Shown: one piece after another, positions 45,106 through 52,877 of the stretch
Numbering within the stretch: the stretch's first letter is position 1
Layout: each line of letters starts with the position of its first letter
NCBI GenBank assembly: GCA_002699025.1
Contig: PABA01000185.1
Location: 1-57,435, forward strand
Direction of reading: 5' to 3'
Source: Sandaracinus sp.
GTDB taxonomy: Bacteria > Myxococcota_A > Polyangia > Polyangiales > Houyiibacteriaceae
Length of the DNA: 57,435 nucleotides
The notes under the pieces: generated by a model
Databases searched by the model: none
The model's input: the letters and a program-made list of their open reading frames with translations, nothing else
What the model was told of the DNA's origin: nothing
Program-made: the position numbers and the translations under genes

Positions 45106-45370
45106 AGGCGCCCGGAGCGCCGCGGCGTTCGCATCGCGCGAGCGCCTACGAGGAGCTGAGCGCCCACGAAGAGCCGAGGGCGCCTCGAGCGTCGGGGCGT
45201 TCGCATCGCGCGTGCGCCTACGAGGAGCTGAGCGCCCACGGCCGAGGGCGCCTGGAGCGTCGTGGCGTTCGCATCGCGCGTGCGCCCACGAAGAGCCGAG
45301 GGCGCCTCGAGCGTCGGGGCGTTCGCATCGCGCGGGCGCCCGGAGCACCGCGGCGTTCGCATCGCGCGGG
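45065..45370. repeat. amplified copies of a gene 3' end
   Basis: GCGTTCGCATCGCGCG starts at 45071 (inside the 44827 gene), 45125, 45197, 45265, 45319 and 45353. Each copy is flanked by GGAGCGCCG- and CCCACGAGGAGCTGAG-like sequence in variable amounts (spacings 54, 72, 68, 54, 34). The repeats include the stop codon, so the extra copies are non-coding. The 45106-45548 gap has no other content recognised. Confidence 0.8.
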
Positions 45371-45548
45371 CGCCGACGAGCGGAGAACGCCCGCCATCGC
45401 GGCGGAGCTCGAAGGCCCGGGGCGCGGCCCCAGCGCCTGCGATCCGTCGCGCACCTCGAGGCCGCTCCCGAACGCGGACGAGGCCGCGGAGCATCCTCCC
45501 CGGCCTCGTCGTCCTCGCGTTGCCCGTCTCGCCGGCAGGGCGCCGCCC

Positions 45549-46715
45549 TCAGTAGCGCAGCGTCGCGGCGATGGGCTGGTCCGCGGGCATCTGCTCCGGG
45601 TCGAGGACGTGCACCATCGCGCCCATCTCCCAGGCCTTCGTCGCCGCCTCGCCGAAGAGCTCGCGCTCGCTCCGCGGAGGGCTCTCGTCGAAGCGCACCT
45701 CGCGCGTCCCGGGCTCCCAGCGCCCGAAGCGCCTCGCCCCGCGCGTCAGGAAGAAGTGCGCGACGCGCCCGTCCATGGCCGCTCGCACGACCTCCGCGGC
45801 GTCCGTCGCCACGGCGTCCCGCGGCGCCTCCTCGAGCCGCCGGCGCGGCTCGTCGCCTTCGGCCTGCGCGTACGCCTCCCAGGCTTCGCGCCGGAGCGCC
45901 TCGACGCTCTCGAAGGCGCTCGGCTCCTTCGCGACGACGGCGACGATGCGATCGGCGAGGTGGCTCGCGTCCCGGTAGAGGGCGGCGAGGTGCTCCTGGC
46001 CGACCAGCACGATCGGACGCGCGTCGTCGCCGAGGGCGGCCTTCACGCGGCGGTCGAGCTCGCGGAAGTACTTGCGGGCCTCGCGCTTGCGCTCCTCGGG
46101 CGCGCCCTCGCCGTGGCCGTGGAAGGCGGCCGCGCTCGAGGGGTCCCCGGGGCGCGGGGAGGTGCTGTGCGCGTTGAGCTGGGGCTCGCTCAGCTCGTGG
46201 CCGAGCACGTCCTCGAGGGGCCGGTCGATGTCGGCCTCCTCCGGGACGATGCCCCAGCGCGTCGCGAGGTGGAGGGCGCCACCGCCGAGCCCGATCGCGA
46301 GCACGTGGTAGCTCTCCCCGGGCACGTAGCGAAGGAGCGGCGCGACGTGGAAGCGGGCGCCCACGAGCGCGAGATCCTCGGTGGGCTCGGGCAGCACGAT
46401 CACGCGCGTGAAGCAGCCCCCCGCGCCGCTTTCGTCCCGCGCGACGAAGGCCGCGACGGAGGCCTCGGGGCGCGTGCCGAGCGCCTCCCGCAGGGGCGTC
46501 TCGAGCGCGTCCAGGAGCGACGCGGCGCCGGGCGTCCCGACGTCCTCGAGCGCCTCCCGGGCGCGCTCCATGGCGGCGCGCGCCACCAGCCGGGGCGCCT
46601 CGAGGGGCTCGGGCGGGGGCGCGACGTAGAGCGAGAGGCAGGGGCCGGGCGCGTGGTGCGCCACGAGCTCCCGGAGGTGGTTCTCGGTGACGGGGTGGAG
46701 GCGGCGTTCGAACAT
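45549..46715 (-). CDS. baeRF-family (eRF1-like) protein
   Basis: 388 aa. Matches the bacterial archaeo-eukaryotic release-factor-like families (baeRF3/7 type): the central VPGESYHVLAIGLGGGALHL block, then ERKREARKYFRELDRRVKAA, PIVLVGQEHLAALYRDASHL, and the C-terminal Rossmann-like block with MVHVLDPEQMPADQPIAATL. These proteins resemble eRF1/Pelota and are suspected to act on stalled ribosomes or in stress, though function is unproven. Met at 46715 (MFERRLHP) is chosen because a -24/-12-like element ends 15 nt before it; ATG 46745 would lie on top of the promoter. Confidence 0.8.
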   Translation of the reverse strand: MFERRLHPVTENHLRELVAHHAPGPCLSLYVAPPPEPLEAPRLVARAAMERAREALEDVGTPGAASLLDALETPLREALGTRPEASVAAFVARDESGAGGCFTRVIVLPEPTEDLALVGARFHVAPLLRYVPGESYHVLAIGLGGGALHLATRWGIVPEEADIDRPLEDVLGHELSEPQLNAHSTSPRPGDPSSAAAFHGHGEGAPEERKREARKYFRELDRRVKAALGDDARPIVLVGQEHLAALYRDASHLADRIVAVVAKEPSAFESVEALRREAWEAYAQAEGDEPRRRLEEAPRDAVATDAAEVVRAAMDGRVAHFFLTRGARRFGRWEPGTREVRFDESPPRSERELFGEAATKAWEMGAMVHVLDPEQMPADQPIAATLRY

Positions 46716-46728
46716 CGTCGTGGAAGGG

Positions 46729-46744
46729 TGCACGCCGCGTTCCA
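46729..46744 (-). promoter_or_regulatory. -24/-12 promoter of the baeRF gene
   Basis: Minus strand TGGAACG-CGGC-GTGCA, with two mismatches and both GG and GC kept. The C of the -12 is 15 nt from the ATG at 46715. Confidence 0.5.
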
Positions 46745-46777
46745 CGGCGGAGGGGGGCGCGGGCGAGGGGAGGTGTC

Positions 46778-46792
46778 GTGGCAGCTCGCCTC
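46778..46792. promoter_or_regulatory. activator-site candidate upstream of the baeRF gene
   Basis: GTGGC-AGCTC-GCCTC fits GNGGC-N5-GCCNC at every fixed position and lies 34 bp upstream of the -24 element. Confidence 0.5.
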
Positions 46793-46800
46793 GACGCGTC

Positions 46801-46828
46801 GACGGCGCCCCGCTCTCGGGACGCCGTC
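46801..46828. terminator. hairpin after the 46852 lipoprotein gene
   Basis: GACGGCG (46801-46807) and CGCCGTC (46822-46828) with a 14-nt loop, just beyond the lipoprotein stop on the minus strand. No T run. Confidence 0.35.
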
Positions 46829-46851
46829 GGGGGGCTCGGGGGATGGGGGGC

Positions 46852-47277
46852 TCAGCGCCGCTCGGGGCGAGGCCAGGGACCCGCCTGGCCGAGCTCTTCC
46901 TCGGTGAAGACGGTCCACGCGGGGACCTGGTCGACGACCGTGCAGTTCGTGTTGCCGTCGGGGTCGACGCACTCGCCGGTGGTCGGGCAGCAGAACTCGC
47001 CGGGCTCGCAGCGCTCGACGCCGCAGGCGCTCAGGTCCTCGGAGCCGCCGAGGCCGGGGCCGGGGTCGAGGGGGCCGACGCGCGCGTCGATGGGGAGGCC
47101 GGCGTCGTAGGCGCCGTCGTCGACCTCACCGGGCAGGGCGGGCGCGGGCTCATCGAGCGCGGGGGGCACGGTGGCGCCCGCGAGCGCCGTCCGGCCGGGC
47201 TCCGACGCGTCCGCCGCGCATCCGGCGAGGGCGAGGAGGGAGGAAGCGAAGAGGGCGATGGAAGTCGATGTGCGCAT
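46852..47277 (-). CDS. small lipoprotein with Cys-rich C-terminal motif
   Basis: 141 aa. Signal peptide with lipobox LAGC (Cys20), a Pro/Asp-rich spacer, then CGVERCEPGEFCCPTTGECV, a short disulfide-rich knot (pattern C-x4-C-x5-CC-x5-C) seen repeatedly in myxobacterial surface lipoproteins, followed by another Cys (NCTVV). A strong GGAGGGGGG ribosome-binding site precedes the ATG. A sigma-54-like element and activator-site candidate lie directly upstream. Confidence 0.85.
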   Translation of the reverse strand: MRTSTSIALFASSLLALAGCAADASEPGRTALAGATVPPALDEPAPALPGEVDDGAYDAGLPIDARVGPLDPGPGLGGSEDLSACGVERCEPGEFCCPTTGECVDPDGNTNCTVVDQVPAWTVFTEEELGQAGPWPRPERR

Positions 47278-47292
47278 GTCCCCCCTCCACGG

Positions 47293-47308
47293 TGCAGCGC
47301 CCGTTCCA
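47293..47308 (-). promoter_or_regulatory. -24/-12 promoter of the 46852 lipoprotein gene
   Basis: Minus strand TGGAACG-GGCG-CTGCA. The C of the -12 is 17 nt from the ATG. The surrounding 30 bp (CTGGAWCGGGCGYTGCA, then SCGTRGRGRGGG) are nearly the same as in front of dps. Confidence 0.5.
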
Positions 47309-47342
47309 GCGCCGGGGCCGGGGGCGCGGGGCCGGAGCCCGC

Positions 47343-47357
47343 GAGGCGCCCTGCCTC
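47343..47357. promoter_or_regulatory. activator-site candidate upstream of the 46852 gene
   Basis: GAGGC-GCCCT-GCCTC, a perfect 5-5-5 inverted repeat 35 bp upstream of the -24. A weaker second copy, CCGGC-GCCCT-GCCCC, follows at 47363-47377, 20 bp on. Confidence 0.5.
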
Positions 47358-47393
47358 GTGGCCCGGCGCCCTGCCCCATCAACCCACCGGGCG

Positions 47394-47705
47394 TCATTCG
47401 CTCGGATCGGCGGGCACGTGCTCCTCGGGGGGAGGCAGCGGCTCGGTGCGCTCGGGCGCGACGATGGCCTCCTCGATGGTCTCCGGATCGGCCTCCACGT
47501 CGACGGCCAGCTCGGCCTGCTTCTCGGCGACCTCCTCGGCGATCTCCTCGTCGAGGGGACCCCGATCGAGCGCCTCGGCGCGGGCTTCGGCCGTCTCCTC
47601 GGCGAGGTCGCCGGCCACGTCGGCGGCGTCGTCCTCGCAGCCGAGGGCGAGCGAGAGGGCGACGCCGAGGATGAAGAAGGGGCGCAAGGTATTCGTTCGG
47701 TTCAT
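47394..47705 (-). CDS. small acidic lipoprotein
   Basis: 103 aa. Lipobox LGC (Cys23, in SLALGCEDD), then a highly acidic helical segment rich in Glu/Ala (EETAEARAEALDRGPLDEEI). No family is recognised; the composition suggests an extended or coiled anchor in the envelope. It is divergent from the VTT-amidoligase gene, and their putative -24/-12 promoters lie back to back. Confidence 0.75.
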   Translation of the reverse strand: MNRTNTLRPFFILGVALSLALGCEDDAADVAGDLAEETAEARAEALDRGPLDEEIAEEVAEKQAELAVDVEADPETIEEAIVAPERTEPLPPPEEHVPADPSE

Positions 47706-47718
47706 GGGGGAGCGGTCG

Positions 47719-47734
47719 TGCAAGCGAGGTTCCA
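47719..47734 (-). promoter_or_regulatory. -24/-12 promoter of the acidic lipoprotein gene
   Basis: Minus strand TGGAACC-TCGC-TTGCA: perfect -12, two mismatches in -24. The C of the -12 is 15 nt from the ATG at 47705. Only a half-site (GCGGC, 47770-47774) is seen at the activator-site distance. Confidence 0.45.
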
Positions 47735-47770
47735 TCCGCCTGGCGCTCTCGAGGGGCGCGACGCCGATCG

Positions 47771-47786
47771 CGGCACGGTAAGTGCA
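47771..47786 (+). promoter_or_regulatory. -24/-12 promoter of the VTT-amidoligase gene
   Basis: CGGCACG-GTAA-GTGCA, two mismatches. The C of the -12 is 15 nt before the ATG at 47800, which favours that start over the GTG at 47782. No full activator site is evident. Confidence 0.4.
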
Positions 47787-47799
47787 ACCTCGCCAGCGC

Positions 47800-49488
47800 A
47801 TGGCCTCGAGCGCCTCTCCCCATCGCGACCTCCTCCACGCGCGCCAGTCCGGCGGCCGCGCGCCGCTCACCCGCTGGCTGGGCCTGGCGGTCTTCGCGGC
47901 GGCCGCGGTGATCGTCGCGCTCTACGGCGAGGCGATCTTCGTGGCCTTCGACGCAGCCCGCGCATCCCTGGGCCCCTGGCGCATCCCCGTCGCCGCGGTG
48001 CTCGTCGCCCTCGCCGTCGTCCTCGCGGTCCCGGGCAGCGTCGCCTTCGCCGCCGTCGGCATGAGCCTCGGCATGGGCGAGGGCTTCCTCGCGGCCTTCC
48101 TCGGCGCCGGCGCCGGCTCGCTCGTCGCCTACGAGCTCGCGAGACACCTCCGGCCGAGCCGCCTCGAGCGCTGGCTCCGCGCGCGCCCCCGCCTGACGCG
48201 CTTCGGGGCGGTGCTCCGCGAGCACGGCACGCTCCTCATGGCCGCGCTCCGCCTCTCGCCCTTCGCCCCGCTCGCCGCCGTCAACTACGGGGCCGGCATG
48301 CTCCGCGTGCGCCGGCGCGACGTGCTCGTCACGCTCCCCGCGCAGGCGCTCCCGGTCGCCCTCTACGTCGGCGCCGGCGCCCTCGTGCGCGGCAGCTGGA
48401 GCGGCGAGCTCGAGCTCCTCGAGAGCCTGACGGCCGCCACCGGCCTCCTGATGTCCGGCGCGGCGCTCTTCCTCGCCACGCGCGCGGCTCGCCGGAGCCT
48501 CTTCGCGCCCCTCGTGCCGGCCGAGCCGCCGCTCCGCCTCGCGCCGAACGCGCCGCCGAAGGATCGGCGGGTCGGCGTGGAGATCGAGCTGCTCGGCCTC
48601 GACGCGGGCGAGGTGGCGGAGCTCGTCGCCCAGACCCTCGGCGGCCAGACGCGGCGCACGGACCCGCTCGAGCTCGAGGTCGACACGCCCCTCGGCCCCT
48701 TCCGCGTCGAGCGCGACTCCGAGCCCCTCAAGCGCGCGCAGGCCGCCGACGAGGGCGACGCGCCCCGGACCCTGCCCCAAGAGCTCGGCGACCGCCTCCT
48801 GCTCGACGTCGTCGAGCGCTGGGTGCCCTGCGAGATCGTCAGCCCGCCCCTCCGCGAGGCCGACCTCGACCAGCTCGACGCGCTCGTCGACGCGCTCCGG
48901 CGCCGGGGCGGCGAGGGCACGGGCTCCTCGCTCCTCCACGCCCTCGGCGTCCACTTCAACCCGGAGCTCGAGGCCCCGAGCGCCGAGGCCATCCTGCGCC
49001 ACCTCCGCGCCTTCTTCCTCCTCCGCGACTGGCTCCGCCGCGTCGGCGGCACGGACCTCTCGCGGCGCCTGAGCCCCTACATCGGCAAGCACCCCCACCG
49101 CTACGTCGCCCGTGTCCTCGACCCGAGCTACGCGCCCGACCTCGAGACGCTCATCGACGACTACCTCGAGGCCAACCCGACGCGGAACCGGGACCTCGAC
49201 ATGCTCCCGCTCTTCGCGCACCTCGACGAGGCGCGCGTGCGCGCGGCGGTCGGCGAGGACACGAAGGTGCAAGCCCGACCGACCTTCCACTTCCGCCTCC
49301 CGAACAGCGAGGTCGACGAGCCCGGCTGGTCCATCGGCGAGGAGTGGGCGCGCTGGCGCCTCGTCGAGGAGCTCGCCGCGGACGAGGCGCGGCTCGGCCG
49401 CTGGATGCGCGACTGGCGCGAGGCCCTCGACCACGGGGAGGCCTTCGAGCGCTGGGTCGACGAGGTCGAGCGGCGGGTGGAGCGATGA
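47800..49488 (+). CDS. fusion of VTT/DedA-like membrane domain and amidoligase
   Basis: 562 aa. Residues about 25-215 form a VTT (TVP38/DedA) domain: several spans, the GMGEGFLAAFLGAGAGSLVA glycine motif and the RLSPFAPLAAVNYGAGML signature. From about residue 245 it is an amidoligase-type enzyme of the glutamine-synthetase fold: GVEIELLGLD (metal-binding Glu pair), LGVHFNPE, YIGKHPHRY, PTRNRDLDMLPLFAHLDE and ARPTFHFRLPNS. Amidoligases with a class-I amidotransferase neighbour are predicted to make or modify gamma-glutamyl/isopeptide-linked compounds. The fusion to a membrane domain is unusual and places the reaction at the inner membrane. It overlaps the amidotransferase gene by 4 bp. Confidence 0.82.
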   Translation: MASSASPHRDLLHARQSGGRAPLTRWLGLAVFAAAAVIVALYGEAIFVAFDAARASLGPWRIPVAAVLVALAVVLAVPGSVAFAAVGMSLGMGEGFLAAFLGAGAGSLVAYELARHLRPSRLERWLRARPRLTRFGAVLREHGTLLMAALRLSPFAPLAAVNYGAGMLRVRRRDVLVTLPAQALPVALYVGAGALVRGSWSGELELLESLTAATGLLMSGAALFLATRAARRSLFAPLVPAEPPLRLAPNAPPKDRRVGVEIELLGLDAGEVAELVAQTLGGQTRRTDPLELEVDTPLGPFRVERDSEPLKRAQAADEGDAPRTLPQELGDRLLLDVVERWVPCEIVSPPLREADLDQLDALVDALRRRGGEGTGSSLLHALGVHFNPELEAPSAEAILRHLRAFFLLRDWLRRVGGTDLSRRLSPYIGKHPHRYVARVLDPSYAPDLETLIDDYLEANPTRNRDLDMLPLFAHLDEARVRAAVGEDTKVQARPTFHFRLPNSEVDEPGWSIGEEWARWRLVEELAADEARLGRWMRDWREALDHGEAFERWVDEVERRVER

Positions 49489-50264
49489 GCCCCCGAGCCA
49501 CCCGCGCCCCCCGCGTCGCCGTGACCGGCCCCCGCCGCGGCAACCCGGCGCCCTGGTTGGCGACGCGCCGCTGCCTCGCGCGGGCCGGCGCGCGGGCCAT
49601 CCGCTGGAGGGGGCGGGCCGCGCCAGAGGGCCCGATCGACGCGCTCGTCCTCGGCGGCGGCTCGCACGTCCACCCGGCGCGCTACGGCGCGACGCCCCTC
49701 GACGGCCCCGGCGCCTACGACCCGGACCGGGACGCCTTCGAGCTCCGCGCCATCGACGCCGCGCTCCGCGCCGGGCTCCCGATCCTCGGCATCTGCCGCG
49801 GCATGCAGCTGCTCCACGTGCGCTTCGGCGGGAAGCTCAGCCAGCGCGCCTTCGAAGGCCGTCGCCGCCCGCGCCGGACCCTCTTCGCGCGGAGGCCCGT
49901 GACCATCCGCGAGGGCACGAAGCTCGCGCGGGTGGTCGGCCCGGAGCCCCTCGCCGTGAACACGCTGCACTCGCAGGCCATCGAGGGCGTCGCCGCGCCC
50001 CTGCGCATCACGGCCCGCGACCGCGACGGGATCCCCCAGGCGCTCGAGCATCCCGAGGCCCCCTTCTTGCTCGGCGTCCAGTGGCACCCGGAGTACCTCG
50101 GCCGCCGGCCGCGCCATCAGGCGCTCTTCACCGCGCTCGTCAGGGCTGCGGGATCCCGTTCGATGGCCGGGCAGGCAGCGCCACCCGGAACGTGGTCCCT
50201 GCCGACTCCGTCGACTCGACGCGCACGCGCCCGCCGTGCGCCTCGACGACGCGCGCGACGATGA
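49485..50264 (+). CDS. class-I glutamine amidotransferase / gamma-glutamyl hydrolase (C26) like PuuD
   Basis: 259 aa. Nucleophile Cys in LGICRGMQLLHV, His-Glu in VQWHPEYLG, and the VLGGGSHVHP turn typical of PuuD-like peptidase C26 members. Translationally coupled to the amidoligase (ATGA), with which it probably forms a ligase/hydrolase or amide-supply pair. The last 125 bp overlap the 3' end of the convergent histidine kinase gene; the resulting tail (from about GSRSMAGQ) is Arg/Pro-rich and may be a run-on. Confidence 0.85.
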   Translation: MSPRATRAPRVAVTGPRRGNPAPWLATRRCLARAGARAIRWRGRAAPEGPIDALVLGGGSHVHPARYGATPLDGPGAYDPDRDAFELRAIDAALRAGLPILGICRGMQLLHVRFGGKLSQRAFEGRRRPRRTLFARRPVTIREGTKLARVVGPEPLAVNTLHSQAIEGVAAPLRITARDRDGIPQALEHPEAPFLLGVQWHPEYLGRRPRHQALFTALVRAAGSRSMAGQAAPPGTWSLPTPSTRRARARRAPRRRARR

Positions 50265-51660
50265 AGAGGCCCAGGCCGAGGCTGGCGCGCCCGCCCTCGG
50301 CCGGGTCGCCTTGGCGGAGCGGCTCGAAGAGGCGCGGAAGGAGCGCCTCCGGGATCGGCTCCCCCTCGTTGTGCACCTCGATGACGAGCTCGCCCCCCTC
50401 GCGCGCGCATCGCACGGTCACCGGGCGCCCCTCGGCGCCGTGACGGAGCGCGTTGCTGATGAGGTTGTCGACGACCTGAGCCAGCCGCGTCGCGTCCACC
50501 TCCGCGCGCGCAGGCCCCTCGTGCTCGAAGCGGATCTCCGCCCCCGGCGCCGTCAGACGCGCCTGCTCCACGGCGTCCTTCACGACGGCCACGGCGTCCT
50601 GCCGCTTCCGGTGCACGGGGATGCCGCTCCCGAGGTGAGCGCGGGTGTAGTCGAGCAGGTCGTGCACGAGCCGCTTGGCGCGCTGGGCCGAGCGCCGCAC
50701 GCGCCCGAGCACGTCCTGGCCGTCCGCGTCGAGATCCTCGGCGAGCAGGCTCGTGCCCATGAGGATCGCGCCGAGCGGGCCCTTCAGGTCGTGGCTGACG
50801 ATGCCGATGAGCTGCTCCTCGAACTCGAGGCGCAGCCGGGCCTCCTCGAGCAGGTGCTGGCGTTCGGTCACGTCGACGGCGGTGCCGATGATTCGATGTC
50901 CGTCCCGGCTCCGGAGCCGGCTCCCGTCGAAGGCGACCCAGGCCTCCCGCTGGCGGAGGCCGCTCGTGAGGCCGAGGGGCGTCCCTTCGGCCTCGAGCTC
51001 GGCCAGCGCCTCGCGGAAGGCCTCGCCCTCGTCGAGGCGCGCGACCACGGCGTCGAGCGGGGCCCGTTCGGGGAGGTCGAGGAGCCGGCCGGCGCGCTCG
51101 GAGAGGAGGAGGTGCCCCCGCTCGAGCTCCCAGGTCCCGAGCCCGGCGGCCTCCGCGGCGAGCCGGAGCCGCTCCTCGCTCGCCCCGAGGGCCTGCTCGT
51201 AACGTTCGCGCTCGTGAAGCGCGCGCACGAGTTCGGCGTTCTGCCGCTGGAGCTCCTGGAGCGCCTCGTCCGGGTCGCTCGCGAGGAGCTCGAGGCGGAG
51301 CGCGGCGAGCTCGTCCGGAGGCGGCGGCCGCTCGGGGAGCGCCTTGCGGAGCCGCACCGACCCCGCGTCGACGTCGGCCCCATCGACGAGGCGGAGCGCC
51401 CCCTCGAGGGCCTCGTCGGGCTCGCCTCCCGGCCGCGCGTCGAAGCGGGCCTCCACGACCAGCGCCTGACCGTCGACCCCCATGAGGAGCCGCCCCTCGC
51501 CCCGATGATGGGCGTGCCGGGCGAGCTCGCTCGCGGCCGCGGCGAAGCGCGTGCGGTCCTGCGCGGACAGACCCAGGCGCTCGCCGAGCCGATGGGCGCG
51601 GCGGCGGGTGTACATGACGTCGGCGGGGGATTCGAGGTGGACCTCGAGGACGGGGGTCAT
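50140..51660 (-). CDS. PAS-domain sensor histidine kinase of the stressosome cluster
   Basis: 506 aa, soluble. Residues about 1-90 look like a degenerate RsbT/RsbW-type ATPase fold (HRLGERLGLSAQDRTRFAAA), followed by a coiled coil and a PAS domain ending GHRIIGTAVDVTERQ. The HisKA box is IVSHDLKGPLGAIL with the phospho-acceptor His. The HATPase part shows NLISNALRHGAEG (N box) and LGLGLFIV (G box). No partner response regulator adjoins; the orphan NtrC-type regulator at 40.5 kb is a candidate. It overlaps the upstream gene by 4 bp. Confidence 0.88.
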   Translation of the reverse strand: MTPVLEVHLESPADVMYTRRRAHRLGERLGLSAQDRTRFAAAASELARHAHHRGEGRLLMGVDGQALVVEARFDARPGGEPDEALEGALRLVDGADVDAGSVRLRKALPERPPPPDELAALRLELLASDPDEALQELQRQNAELVRALHERERYEQALGASEERLRLAAEAAGLGTWELERGHLLLSERAGRLLDLPERAPLDAVVARLDEGEAFREALAELEAEGTPLGLTSGLRQREAWVAFDGSRLRSRDGHRIIGTAVDVTERQHLLEEARLRLEFEEQLIGIVSHDLKGPLGAILMGTSLLAEDLDADGQDVLGRVRRSAQRAKRLVHDLLDYTRAHLGSGIPVHRKRQDAVAVVKDAVEQARLTAPGAEIRFEHEGPARAEVDATRLAQVVDNLISNALRHGAEGRPVTVRCAREGGELVIEVHNEGEPIPEALLPRLFEPLRQGDPAEGGRASLGLGLFIVARVVEAHGGRVRVESTESAGTTFRVALPARPSNGIPQP

Positions 51661-52694
51661 GGCGCGGTGGTGGAGAGCGGTTGAACGATCACGGTGGCGT
51701 CGTCGCGATCCTTCGCGGCGTCTCGATAGAGGATGCCCAATACCACGGGCGCGGCCAGCCGGACACGGCGCTCCGGGAGGTTCCAGCGCGAGTCGAGCCC
51801 GTCCGAGTGCATGACGAGCCAGCGCTCCTCGGGCGCGCGCTCGATGGTCTGCTCGTGGATGCTCGGGCGCCGGTCGCCGAGGAGCCCGTCGCGGCCGCCG
51901 AGCGAGCGCGAGCCGCCGGGGCGGAGGACCCGCGTCCGGATGTTGCCGACGCCGGCGTAGCGGATGAGGTCGCCCTCCAGGCGCGCGCAGGCCGCGACCG
52001 CCCCGCGCGTCCCGACGAGCGCCTCGTGGACCGCCCCCAGGACCGCCGCCGGGCCCCGGGCCGCGCAGGCCCGGTCGAAGACCGCGAGCGCCGCGCGCGC
52101 CGCCTCCTCCGCCTTGGCGCCGTGCCCGAGCCCGTCCACGACCAGCCAGCTGCGCGCCCCGCTCGGCTCCTCCACGAGGGCCCAGCCGTCCCCGCAGGGC
52201 TCCCCGCGCGTCGGCGGGGGCGCACGCCAGGGCCGGGCGAGCGCCGCCCAGGGCGCAGGCGGGTCCGCGCCGAGCTCGGCCGAGACCACCGTGCCCTCGC
52301 CCGCGTCGGTCGCGATGCCGACCCAGCTCGCGAGGCGCTGCACGGCGCCGAGGCCGTGACCGAGCGAGCCGGCGGTCGAGATCCCGTCCCGGAGCGCGGC
52401 GCGCACGTCGGCGATGCCGGGGCCGCGATCGACCGCGAGCACGCCCATGGAGCCCGGGCTCTCGCCCTGGCCATCCGTCCAGACGTGGAGCTCACCCCCG
52501 CCGGCATGCCGCCAGGCGTTCGACGCGAGCTCGGTCGCGACCAGCGCCGCCCGCTCCCGGCCGTCGATGTCCACACCGGCGCGCATGGCGACCTCGCGCG
52601 CCGCGTAGCGCGCCGCGGCCACCCCCGAGGCGTCCTCGATGCGCACCAGCGCGGCCGTGCGGCGGAGCGAGCTCCAGAGCCCGGCGCCACTCAT
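51657..52694 (-). CDS. RsbT/RsbW-type ATPase fused to SpoIIE/RsbX-type phosphatase
   Basis: 345 aa. Residues about 1-145: GHKL ATPase with ELASNAWRHAGGGEL (N box), DRGPGIAD (G1) and TAGSLGHGLGAVQRL. Residues about 165-340: PP2C-like phosphatase of the SpoIIE/RsbX group (SWLVVDGLGHGAKAEEA, GVGNIRTRV, MHSDGL), retaining the metal-binding Asp residues of the DGLGHG and SDG motifs. In stressosomes RsbX resets phosphorylated RsbR/RsbS. The fusion fits the RsbX position of an R-S-T-X module and is coupled to the histidine kinase. Confidence 0.88.
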   Translation of the reverse strand: MSGAGLWSSLRRTAALVRIEDASGVAAARYAAREVAMRAGVDIDGRERAALVATELASNAWRHAGGGELHVWTDGQGESPGSMGVLAVDRGPGIADVRAALRDGISTAGSLGHGLGAVQRLASWVGIATDAGEGTVVSAELGADPPAPWAALARPWRAPPPTRGEPCGDGWALVEEPSGARSWLVVDGLGHGAKAEEAARAALAVFDRACAARGPAAVLGAVHEALVGTRGAVAACARLEGDLIRYAGVGNIRTRVLRPGGSRSLGGRDGLLGDRRPSIHEQTIERAPEERWLVMHSDGLDSRWNLPERRVRLAAPVVLGILYRDAAKDRDDATVIVQPLSTTAP

Positions 52695-52788
52695 CGGCGC
52701 GGCCCCGCCGGAGCACCGACCGGACGCGAGCGAGGGGCCGGTCGAAGGAGGGCGGGGCGCGCGGAGGCGAGGTCTCCGGGGCGCGCGG

Positions 52789-52877
52789 TCACGAGCGCTT
52801 CCACACGACCACCGTCACACAGGTGCCCGTGCCTTTCCCACTCTCGAGGGAGAGCTCGCCCTCGAGCCGGCGCGCGC
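52789..52877 (-). pseudogene. duplicated 3' end of rsbT
   Basis: 89 bp immediately downstream of the rsbT stop repeat its last 29 codons or so in the same frame, including a stop codon. The remnant reads ARRLEGELSLESGKGTGTCV then TVVVWKRS-stop, against ARRLVDEFALESGKGTGTCV then TVIVWKRP-stop in rsbT. Divergence is about 10-15% at the DNA level. No start or ATPase core is present, so it cannot be functional. Confidence 0.8.
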
